Source of the DNA: an uncultured Sphingomonas sp. | GTDB taxonomy: Bacteria; Pseudomonadota; Alphaproteobacteria; Sphingomonadales; Sphingomonadaceae | NCBI RefSeq assembly: GCF_934560975.1 | Contig: NZ_CAKTFO010000015.1 | Location: 1 to 64,000 of the forward strand | DNA: 64,000 nt | Reading direction: 5' to 3' | Shown: one piece after another, positions 35,945 to 43,664 of the stretch | Numbering within the stretch: position 1 is the stretch's first letter | Layout: each line of letters starts with the position of its first letter | Program-made: the position numbers and the translations under genes | The notes under the pieces: model-generated | Database searches by the model: none | Seen by the model: the letters and a program-made list of their open reading frames with translations, nothing else | What the model was told of the DNA's origin: nothing

Positions 35945-36663
35945 AGACGGTGCTGGTCACCGGCGCGACACGGGGGCTGGGGCTGGCGATCACCCGCCGG
36001 CTGCTCGACGGCGGCTATCGCGTGATCGCATCGGGCCGCGCGGAGAGCGAGGCACTGACCATGCTCCGCGAGCGCCATGACGGTGCCTTGCTGTTTGAAC
36101 CGCTGGACCTGATGGATACCGCCGCCATTCCCGCCTTCGCCGCGATGGTGATGAAGGCGCATGGCCCGCTCTACGGCCTGGTCAACAATGCCGCGGCGGG
36201 GGTCAGCGGCATATTGGGCACCATGCACCTGAACGACATCGAGCAGGTGATGCGGGTCAATGCGACGTCGCCGATCGTGCTGGCCAAGTATGTCTCGCGG
36301 GCAATGGCAGGTGCCGGCGAAGGGCGGATCGTCAACATCAGTTCGATCGTGGCGCGGACCGGCTTTTCGGGCTTGGCCGCTTATGGCGCTTCCAAGGCCG
36401 CGATCGAGGGGTTGACCCGGTCGCTGGCGCGCGAGCTGGGCCGGCGTGGCGTAACGGTGAACGCCGTCGCACCCGGCTTCATGAAGACGGAGATGACGGC
36501 CGGGCTGCAGGGCGACAGGCTCGAGTCCATCGCCCGCCGAAGCGCGCTGCGCGATCTTGCCACGCCGGAGGATGCAGCGGGTGCGGTAGTCTATCTGCTG
36601 GGGCCCGACGCGGCGGCGGTGACGGGCACCATCATGACCGTGGATGCCGGCAGCACGGCCTGA
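35941..36663 (+). CDS. Short-chain dehydrogenase/reductase (FabG-like)
   Basis: A 240-residue classical SDR. Cofactor motif TGATRGLGLAI, NNAAAG, catalytic Ser in ISSIVARTG and YxxxK as YGASK, and the C-terminal TGTIMTVDAGS as in FabG-type reductases. It begins in an ATGA overlap with the AMP ligase and is the last gene of the rightward operon. It could reduce a 3-keto group on the acyl-carrier intermediate, or a keto sugar. It ends 18 bp from the convergent LuxR-type gene. Confidence 0.88.
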   Translation: MKTVLVTGATRGLGLAITRRLLDGGYRVIASGRAESEALTMLRERHDGALLFEPLDLMDTAAIPAFAAMVMKAHGPLYGLVNNAAAGVSGILGTMHLNDIEQVMRVNATSPIVLAKYVSRAMAGAGEGRIVNISSIVARTGFSGLAAYGASKAAIEGLTRSLARELGRRGVTVNAVAPGFMKTEMTAGLQGDRLESIARRSALRDLATPEDAAGAVVYLLGPDAAAVTGTIMTVDAGSTA

Positions 36664-36680
36664 CGCCTTGTAGCTCTGGA

Positions 36681-37337
36681 TCAGCCCGCCCGGTTGAGGC
36701 CGTGCGCCAGCGCCCACAAGGCCGCCTGCGTGCGATTGGCGACGTTCAGCTTGCGCAGGATCGCCTTCACATGCACCTTCACCGTTGCCTCGGTCACGCC
36801 GAGACGGCGCGAGATGACTTTGTTCGCCTCGCCCGCCATCAAGCATTTCAGGATTGCCATCTCGCGGTCGGACAGATCGGCGTCGACCCCGTCCAGTGTC
36901 GGCGGCGGCGCTGCCCTGCTGTTGGGTGTGTTCAGCAGATGCTGGAATATGCGCGAAGGCAACACGCGTTCGCCCAGCGCGATCAGCCGGAGCGAGATGG
37001 CGAGCTGGTCGCACGACATGTCTTCCAGCAGGATGCCGTCGACCCCATCGCCCAACGCCTCCGCAACCAGGTCCAGCGCCTGGGGGTTGAGCGTCAGCGC
37101 CACGCGCGCGTCCGGGAAACTGGCCTTCGCCTCCCGTGCGGTGTCCAGGCTTGCGCGGTCAAGCTCCCCCACCACGACGATGAGGTCGAGTGATCGCGCG
37201 ACGCCGTCCATGCCGCGCAGGTCGGAAACGCTCGCGCCCGCCGCATCGACCGACAGGCTGCGCGCTTCCAGCACGGCCCGCAGGCTTTCGCGGGCAAGGT
37301 CCGTCGGGCAGACGATGCCGATGCTGGTTTGCCGCAA
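36681..37337 (-). CDS. LuxR/NarL-type regulator with an atypical receiver domain (copy 1)
   Basis: A 218-residue protein with a receiver-like domain (about 1-120) and a LuxR helix-turn-helix (about 150-215; LSDREMAILKCLMAGEANKV, EATVKVHVKAILRKLNVANR). The receiver lacks the usual phospho-acceptor aspartate: the strand-3 end reads LDLIVVVGELDR. It may therefore work without phosphorylation. I place the start at the TTG at 37337, just behind AGGAGGGGGG; the GTG at 37352 lies before that ribosome site. It is a paralogue of the next gene upstream and probably controls the exopolysaccharide operons. Confidence 0.85.
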   Translation of the reverse strand: MRQTSIGIVCPTDLARESLRAVLEARSLSVDAAGASVSDLRGMDGVARSLDLIVVVGELDRASLDTAREAKASFPDARVALTLNPQALDLVAEALGDGVDGILLEDMSCDQLAISLRLIALGERVLPSRIFQHLLNTPNSRAAPPPTLDGVDADLSDREMAILKCLMAGEANKVISRRLGVTEATVKVHVKAILRKLNVANRTQAALWALAHGLNRAG

Positions 37338-37525
37338 TTCCCCCCTCCTCACGGCCTTTTGCGGCCGCTTTGTCTTTGTATGTCCGGATCAAGCCCGATC
37401 ATGCATGGAAATCGGAGGCACACCATCCGAACTGGCGCCATTATGCTCGGCTTCTGCTCAAGCGGTACCGCCAAGCGGAGCGCGGCCGAACCGTCGGTCC
37501 CCTGCTGCGACTTGGGACACCCTTG

Positions 37526-38248
37526 TCAGTGCGCGGTGTGAACCTCGGCCGTGGTCAGCCCGATCCCGCCCGCCGCATGTCCGTTTGCCGGGTGACAGGC
37601 GGTGCCGTTCAGGTGATGCCGGGTCGCCCAGATCGCGGCCTGCGTCCGGTTGGCGAGCTGCAACTTGCGCAGGATCGTCTTCACATGCACCTTGACCGTC
37701 GCTTCGGCGATGTTGAGACGGCGGGCTATGACCTTGTTGGCGTCACCATTCACCAGATGCCTGAGGATGTCGATCTCGCGATGCGACAGCCCGGATGCCG
37801 GCTGCAGCGGCTCCCGCGGCTCGGCCATGGCGACCGTGCGGTTGCCCACCAGATAGTCGGCCACCTTGCCAGGCAGCACACGCTCGCCCAGAGCGACCAG
37901 CCGGAGCGAGCCGGCGAACAGGTCGCACGACGCATCGCTCAGGATCAGTCCGTCGATACCGCTTTCAAACGCCAGCACCATGTCGTCCATGTCGAAATCC
38001 AGCGCGGTCAAGACATGGCGAGTCCCGGGACATGCGCGATTGAGCGCGGCACAGGCATCGCGCACGCTGTCATTGGCGCCAAGGCTCATCACCACGACGT
38101 GGAGATCGTCCACGTCCTGCTCCGCAAGCTCCGCAGCGGACGAGACCGACACCTCCACCTGGAACTGCCGATCCGACAGGATGTGGCAGATACCCTCACG
38201 TACGATTTCGTTCGGAATGACAAGCCCGATTGCCAAGGTCGCATTCAT
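37526..38248 (-). CDS. LuxR/NarL-type regulator with an atypical receiver domain (copy 2)
   Basis: A 240-residue paralogue of the gene downstream, with the same order: receiver-like domain, then SLRLVALGERVLPGK linker, then LuxR helix-turn-helix (LSHREIDILRHLVNGDANKV, EATVKVHVKTILRKLQLANR). The strand-3 end reads LHVVVMSLGAND, so the phospho-acceptor aspartate is missing here too. A C-terminal tail of about 25 residues is rich in His, Ala and Gly. ATG at 38248 with AGGGGG seven bases upstream. Its upstream region is strikingly AT-rich and carries repeats, consistent with regulated transcription. Confidence 0.86.
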   Translation of the reverse strand: MNATLAIGLVIPNEIVREGICHILSDRQFQVEVSVSSAAELAEQDVDDLHVVVMSLGANDSVRDACAALNRACPGTRHVLTALDFDMDDMVLAFESGIDGLILSDASCDLFAGSLRLVALGERVLPGKVADYLVGNRTVAMAEPREPLQPASGLSHREIDILRHLVNGDANKVIARRLNIAEATVKVHVKTILRKLQLANRTQAAIWATRHHLNGTACHPANGHAAGGIGLTTAEVHTAH

Positions 38249-38340
38249 TCCAGTGCCCCCTGTTGGAATGCTTCGATGGGACTTCGGTGCTTGGAACTAC
38301 CACCTCTTGGTGCGCCCTTGCGTCCTCCGCCCATCCTGAA

Positions 38341-38430
38341 ATGGTCTATATGACTCCACCGGGAGCATAATTATCGCTTAGGTTACTAATTACGCCAAAC
38401 TCTGGCTTACTACATTCGGTTACAATTAAT
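38341..38430. promoter_or_regulatory. AT-rich upstream region of the LuxR pair with repeated GGTTAC-like motifs
   Basis: This stretch is far richer in A and T than the rest of the window. It contains GGTTACTAATTA at 38381-38392, GGCTTACTA at 38404-38412 and GGTTACAATTAA at 38418-38429. It lies 90-180 bp upstream of the LuxR-type gene at 38248 and just beyond the 3' end of the neighbouring glycosyltransferase. The repeats may be binding sites of a regulator, possibly autoregulation. Confidence 0.45.
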
Positions 38431-38463
38431 TTAACAAACCAAGTCGCGGGCAAGGCTTGTTCT

Positions 38464-39738
38464 TCAACCTATGTTATCGACACCAGCCTTGTAACCGCGC
38501 TCCGCCTGAACATTGGCGGCACGCCATCCCCGGACCGTGCCTTGAACAGGGCGGGATCTTTGCTGGGGCAGCCGGGCATCGAGGAATTGTGCGAGATCAC
38601 CGTAAGCCTGCCCTTCGGCATATAGCCGCTGGAACAACCTCCCGGCGGCATGCTCCACCTGCCGCCGCGCGGATGCGTCGCTCAACAGCCGCACCACCAA
38701 TGCCGAGAAATGGTCCGGGTCGTCGGCGATCAGCAGCCCGCCGGCGAGATGCGGGCGATCCTCCGGCTCGATCCCCAAGCTGGTAGTGACAAGCGCGCGC
38801 CCAAAGGACAGCGCCTCGATCACCTTGGTCTTGACGCCGTTGCTGCCGGATACGAGCGGCGCCACCACCACCTGCGCTGCTGCATATTCGGGCCCCAGAT
38901 CGTCCACCGCACCGACCGCGACGACACCGTTGGGGAGCGTCGCCAACGCGGTCGCAACGGAGCCGATGATGCGGAAACAGGCTTCCGGCACCACCGCCAC
39001 GATGGCCGGCCAGCAACGATCCAGGAACCAGCGGAGCGACTGGATATTGCATGCGGTCGCCGCACCCACGAATAGCAGCACCGGATCGGCCCCGTCCCGC
39101 CCGCTGCTGCGCGTCGGAAAGCCCATGCCGACGATTGCGGCCCCTCGGCCGGTCGCGCGGGAATAGGCTGCCGCATCGGCCTTGTTGTTGAACGTGACGA
39201 GGTCGGCGGGCGCGAGTTCCGCATAACGCCTGCTCAGCAGGTCCTGTTGCAGGCGCGCTTCCCGCTCCAGACCATTGTCCACCTCGACCAGAAATCCGCG
39301 CAAGGCCACCAGCGGGATGCCGCGTTTGGCGAGATCGCCGGCAAAGGCGCACGCACCCATGCCCAGCAGGATCGCATCGGGGCGCAGCCGGTCCAGTCGC
39401 CGTCGCAGCCAGGCCAGCTCGCCCCGGCCCGGCTCGCCGTCCCCTGCCGCCATGCCGCGCATCCTCCGCGCCGCGTTGCGGACAAGAGCCGGGAGCAGCG
39501 AGAGGTAGACACCCCGCCTCAGTCTCAACGACCCGCGCAGCATCCAGCGGTGATGCGCGCCATATGCGCCGCGCAGGCGCACCATCGGATTGGCTCGTCC
39601 GCGCGCCGTATCGGTCACGATCGACACCACGTTATGGCCGTGCAACAGCAGATAATGCCGCAGCCGTTCCAGGTACACGCCATCGCCGCCGCAGATGGTG
39701 GCGTAGGGGTAGGCTTCCACCAGCGCGATCACTGCCAC
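38464..39738 (-). CDS. GT4-like glycosyltransferase
   Basis: A 424-residue GT-B-like protein. The N-terminal half opens IALVEAYPYATICGGDGVYL, a glycine-rich acceptor-side loop. The donor half has VLLFVGAATACNIQSLRWFL, VVVAPLVSGSNGVKTKVIEA and SFGRALVTTSLGIE. In the EX7E region the usual first glutamate is replaced (SNGVKTKVIEALSFG), as in GT4 members annotated Glyco_trans_1_4. The start is GTG at 39738 (or GTG at 39732), six bases after the stop of the upstream gene. The last 40 residues are basic and variable. Confidence 0.82.
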   Translation of the reverse strand: MAVIALVEAYPYATICGGDGVYLERLRHYLLLHGHNVVSIVTDTARGRANPMVRLRGAYGAHHRWMLRGSLRLRRGVYLSLLPALVRNAARRMRGMAAGDGEPGRGELAWLRRRLDRLRPDAILLGMGACAFAGDLAKRGIPLVALRGFLVEVDNGLEREARLQQDLLSRRYAELAPADLVTFNNKADAAAYSRATGRGAAIVGMGFPTRSSGRDGADPVLLFVGAATACNIQSLRWFLDRCWPAIVAVVPEACFRIIGSVATALATLPNGVVAVGAVDDLGPEYAAAQVVVAPLVSGSNGVKTKVIEALSFGRALVTTSLGIEPEDRPHLAGGLLIADDPDHFSALVVRLLSDASARRQVEHAAGRLFQRLYAEGQAYGDLAQFLDARLPQQRSRPVQGTVRGWRAANVQAERGYKAGVDNIG

Positions 39739-39744
39739 CGCCGC

Positions 39745-40932
39745 TTACTCCGGCGTCCCGGCAAGCACCGCCAGCAACGCTGCGCGCCATGCGGCCACGA
39801 ACGCTTCGGGTGTGAACCGCGCGATCGCCTGGGTCAGGCCCGCCCGGCGACGGCGGCGTTCCGCGTCCGGCATGTCGGCCAGCGCGATCATGGCGGCGGC
39901 GATCGTGTCCTCATCCTCGGCATCGACCAGCAACGCGTCGTCACCGGCTACCTCCTGGAGCACGCTGCCCCTGGTGACGGCGGGCACCAGACCGTGAGCC
40001 ACCGCTTCGGCGACCGGCATTCCGAAACCCTCGAGCTTGCTTGCCAGCACGAAGCCGCTGGCATGCTCGTACAGCCACGCCAGTTCGGCTTCGGCCACAT
40101 AGGGCAATAGCAGCACGCCGGGGATCGCTTCGGCTGCCTCGGCGACTTGTTCGAAACCCGGCTCCCGTGCGCCGCAGAGGACATAAAGATAGCCGCGCTC
40201 GGCCAACCCCGACCGCGCAAATGCCCGGACAGAGGCAAGCTGGTTCTTGCGGCTGCCAATGCTGCCGACCGTCAGCAGGAACGGTCCCGCGCTCAGGGCT
40301 GCCGGCGCCGACGATCCGGTACCGCGCCGCGCGCGGATCGCAGGGTAGATCACGGTGCTGCGCGATTGCGGCACGTGCGGGAAACGCTGATGGAATGCGT
40401 GCAGGGAGGCCTGGCTCACGAAGACCAGGCGCGGCTGCACGTCGGCAATCTCGCGGTAGATCGTGTCATAGGCGGCGGAGACATGCGGCTCGAACAGGTC
40501 CGGATGGGTGATCGGGCCGACATCGTGGCACAGCACCACGTCCCCGGGCCGCAGCACCACCGAGCCCACCGTGAACGGATCGAGATGCAGCAGCGCGCGC
40601 GCGGAGCGACGCCGGGGAATGCCCCAGCGGCCCTTGCTGAAGTGATGTCGGGTCTGGAGATACTGGATCCGCGCCAGCACCCGGCCGACCCATCGCTGCG
40701 GCAACCGGCCGAAATGCATCGGCCCATAATAGATCCGCCCGATCAGGTCCGCCGCCCCATCGATCAGGTCACGGCCGATGAAATATTTCCCGGTACGGTT
40801 ATGTACCGCGAGGGTGAAATCGACGTCGATGCGGGTTGCGGCGCGATGCTGCCGCCACCGGGCGACGCCCCCCGAACGCGCCGGTGGCGGCTGGACGTCG
40901 ACGGACCGCCCGTGCACCGCCGAAATGCTCAC
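39745..40932 (-). CDS. GT4-family glycosyltransferase
   Basis: A 395-residue GT-B glycosyltransferase. LTVGSIGSRKNQLASVRAF opens the donor domain and ASKLEGFGMPVAEAVAHG is the EX7E motif; the N-terminal half has VVLCHDVGPITHPDLF and VFVSQASLHAFHQRF. It resembles mannosyl- and rhamnosyltransferases of the WbpY/RfaG-like type. The start is a GTG at 40932. It is transcribed leftward with the previous GT4 (six-base gap) and forms the right-hand edge of the exopolysaccharide locus. Confidence 0.88.
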   Translation of the reverse strand: MSISAVHGRSVDVQPPPARSGGVARWRQHRAATRIDVDFTLAVHNRTGKYFIGRDLIDGAADLIGRIYYGPMHFGRLPQRWVGRVLARIQYLQTRHHFSKGRWGIPRRRSARALLHLDPFTVGSVVLRPGDVVLCHDVGPITHPDLFEPHVSAAYDTIYREIADVQPRLVFVSQASLHAFHQRFPHVPQSRSTVIYPAIRARRGTGSSAPAALSAGPFLLTVGSIGSRKNQLASVRAFARSGLAERGYLYVLCGAREPGFEQVAEAAEAIPGVLLLPYVAEAELAWLYEHASGFVLASKLEGFGMPVAEAVAHGLVPAVTRGSVLQEVAGDDALLVDAEDEDTIAAAMIALADMPDAERRRRRAGLTQAIARFTPEAFVAAWRAALLAVLAGTPE

Positions 40933-41123
40933 GATCGGGTTCCTCCCGGCCGCCCGCCCGCCTCATGCCACCAAGCCATGCATGTCCCCCCGGCAGGCTC
41001 CGCAACGGCCCGCTGGAGGCACGCTAACCCACTGCCGTCACCGGGCAGGAGCAGGCAGCAGTGTTACTACTTCGGGTGACAGCCTCCCTCCGCGCGCCGA
41101 CATGCTGGCGAGGCAAGCGCCGG

Positions 41124-42902
41124 TCAGGCCGCGATCACGCCTGCGTCCGGCTGATCGACCGGGATCAACATCCGGTGGAGCTGCTTGGCCGGCATGGGAC
41201 GGCCGTAGAGGAAACCCTGCGCCTCGTCGCAGCCAATGTCCCGTAGCCATGCCCCGATCTCTTCCGTCTCCACGCCCTCCGCGACCACGCGATAGCCCAG
41301 TTCGTGGGACAGGCGGACCATGCTGACCACCAAGGCCCGATCACGCTCATCCTTGTCCAGGTTCAGGATGAACGACTGGTCGATCTTGATCACCTTGGCA
41401 GGAAGCCGCTGGAGATAGGCCAGGCTGCTATAGCCGGTGCCGAAATCGTCGATGGCGACGCCTATCCCCGCATCGCTGATCGCCTGCAGGCAGTCGTGGG
41501 CCGAACTGCCCTCGTCCATAACCGCGGTCTCGGTAAGCTCGACCTCCACCAGGCGGCTGGGTACTCCGTGTCGCGCAATGTGTTGCTTGAGGCGATCGAC
41601 CAGGTCGCTTTCGCTCAGGTTGGCCGCCGAAATGTTGATCGACATGACCCGGCGATGGCCCGCGCGGAACCACTCGCCGGCCCGGCCCAGCGCCGCGTCC
41701 AGCACCCATTCGGCCGCCGGCCGGACAAGGCCGGTGCGTTCGATCAAAGGGATGAACTCCGCGGGCGAGATGACGCCCAGTTCCGGATGCCGCCAGCGCA
41801 GCAGCGCCTCCACCCCGATGCAGGCGCCGTCGGACAGGTTTATGCGCGGCTGAAAGACGAGCGACAGCTGATCCTCGCTTTCCAGCGCACGACCGAACGC
41901 TTCGATCAGGCGCAGCCGGCGGCGGTACAAGGCATCGCTCTGCGACGAATAAACCGCCAGTTCGGACCCGGCGTCGCGCGCGTCCTGCGCCGCGCTATGT
42001 GCACCGCGCAACACGTCGGCGGGCGTGGTGCCGCCCGATGTGAAGGGCATGACGCCCACCGTGGCGGTCGTGACGAAGCGCAAGGAGGACCGCCGGCCCA
42101 TCGCCCTGATCTCGCGTCTCAGCAAGGTCAGGTAATCGGACATGGCCGCCCCCGGCGGTGCCAGAAAGGCGAATTGCGTCGCTGCCACATGATACAGGAC
42201 GCTCCCGGCCAAGGCGGAGCGGAGTTCGCGCGCGGCGCCGCGGATCATGTCGTCCAGCCGCGCCGCGCCCATCACCCGGATCAGGTGGCTCACCTCCTCC
42301 GCATGGGCCAGATCGACCAGGACCGCGATCCGCTCACCGCCCTGATCCCGCCCAAGATCGTCCAGATCCTCCAGGAACTGGACCCGGTTGGGCAGGTTCG
42401 TAACCGGATCGACCCGCCCATAGGCATGCTGAAGCTCGATCTGCGACATCACCATCGCCGCGAGATCGCGGAGCGACGCTGCCTCCTGGTCGGTAATCTC
42501 ACGCGGTTCGGTGCCGAGCACGCACAGGGCGCCCAAGCCATAGCCGTCGCGCGTCACCAGCGGCGCGCCGGCATAGAAGCGGACACCATCGCCGGCGAGC
42601 CTGCTGCCGGCATAATCGGGATGGTTGGGCAGATCCGACAACACCACGAGTTCGCGGGTCATCGCCACGTCGGCGCAGGGCGCCTTGAACCGCGCGATAT
42701 GATCGTGGGAAATGCCGACCCGGGACTTGAACCATTGCCGGTCATTATCGGTCAGCGACACCGCCGCGATCGGCAGGCCGAAGATCTGCGCCGCCATGCG
42801 GGTGATGCGATCGAAGCTCTCGCTCGGCGGCGTGTCCAGCAGCTTCAACTGCCGCAGCGCGTCCAACCGGGCCGCTTCGGCATCATGGATGTTCTCGGGC
42901 AT
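41124..42902 (-). CDS. GAF-GGDEF(degenerate)-EAL protein, probable c-di-GMP phosphodiesterase
   Basis: A 592-residue soluble protein with a GAF domain (about 20-165), a GGDEF-like domain (about 166-325) and an EAL domain (about 335-580). The GGDEF active site is lost: the position reads VAATQFAFL. The EAL site looks complete: GVEALLRW, INISAANL, VELTETAV, DDFGTGYSSL, KIDQSF, AEGVETEE. It should therefore degrade c-di-GMP, with the GAF and dead GGDEF domains as sensors. The position beside the exopolysaccharide locus suggests it tunes polymer production. Confidence 0.9.
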   Translation of the reverse strand: MPENIHDAEAARLDALRQLKLLDTPPSESFDRITRMAAQIFGLPIAAVSLTDNDRQWFKSRVGISHDHIARFKAPCADVAMTRELVVLSDLPNHPDYAGSRLAGDGVRFYAGAPLVTRDGYGLGALCVLGTEPREITDQEAASLRDLAAMVMSQIELQHAYGRVDPVTNLPNRVQFLEDLDDLGRDQGGERIAVLVDLAHAEEVSHLIRVMGAARLDDMIRGAARELRSALAGSVLYHVAATQFAFLAPPGAAMSDYLTLLRREIRAMGRRSSLRFVTTATVGVMPFTSGGTTPADVLRGAHSAAQDARDAGSELAVYSSQSDALYRRRLRLIEAFGRALESEDQLSLVFQPRINLSDGACIGVEALLRWRHPELGVISPAEFIPLIERTGLVRPAAEWVLDAALGRAGEWFRAGHRRVMSINISAANLSESDLVDRLKQHIARHGVPSRLVEVELTETAVMDEGSSAHDCLQAISDAGIGVAIDDFGTGYSSLAYLQRLPAKVIKIDQSFILNLDKDERDRALVVSMVRLSHELGYRVVAEGVETEEIGAWLRDIGCDEAQGFLYGRPMPAKQLHRMLIPVDQPDAGVIAA

Positions 42903-43016
42903 TCCGGAGCAAATAGCTGAGGGTTGTTAACAATTCGGCAACTGGATCAAACCATTACAAACTTTTTCATCGACCGTGCAGCGGAAGGCGCCGCCGCACG
43001 GTTGAAACAACCGGGA

Positions 43017-43466
43017 TCAGGCGGCTCCGCCGACCTGATCGAGGTAGGCACCATAGCCTTCGGCTTCCATCGCCTCACGCGGCACGAAGCGCAGGGCGGC
43101 CGAATTGATGCAATAACGCAGCCCGCCGCGGTCGCGCGGACCATCATCGAAGACATGGCCGAGGTGGCTGTCGCCATGCGCCGAACGCACCTCGGTGCGC
43201 ATCATGCCGTGGCTCACGTCCCGCAGTTCGGTGACGTTGACGGGCTCCACCGGCCGCGTGAAGCTCGGCCATCCGCAGCCGGATTCATATTTATCGGTTG
43301 AGGCGAACAGCGGTTCTCCCGACACCACGTCGACGTAGATGCCGACCTGCTTGTTGTGGAGATATTCGCCCGTCCCCGGCCGCTCGGTCCCGCTGCGCTG
43401 GGTGATGTGGAACTGCTCGGGCGTCAGGCGCGCGATCGCTTCGTCGGTCTTCTGGTAGGTCGCCAT
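43017..43466 (-). CDS. msrB: Peptide-methionine (R)-S-oxide reductase
   Basis: Repairs methionine R-sulfoxide in proteins using thioredoxin. The 149 residues match MsrB. One zinc-binding cysteine is in ESGCGWPSF. The catalytic cysteine is in RYCINSAAL. The other expected CxxC zinc ligands are not visible (HKQVGIYVDVVSGE and SHLGHVF lack cysteines), so this is the non-zinc form. HGDSHLGHVFDDGP carries conserved histidines. An AGGAG site precedes the ATG at 43466. It stands alone between two c-di-GMP genes. Confidence 0.94.
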   Translation of the reverse strand: MATYQKTDEAIARLTPEQFHITQRSGTERPGTGEYLHNKQVGIYVDVVSGEPLFASTDKYESGCGWPSFTRPVEPVNVTELRDVSHGMMRTEVRSAHGDSHLGHVFDDGPRDRGGLRYCINSAALRFVPREAMEAEGYGAYLDQVGGAA

Positions 43467-43664
43467 CAAATCCTGCTCCTTCCCCGCCTAGATGGTGGCG
43501 CCACTCGCCCGGGAAAAGGCCGTGTTGGCTGTCTGGGCAGCCTAACGGGGGATGAGGGCTGGAATACTCGCGCCGGGGCCGATTATGCTCTAGGAAGGAG
43601 CCGGCGTTAAGCACTTGTTATTGGTTGCTGTGCAGGGGCCACGTTGTTCTCGGGGGGGAATGCG

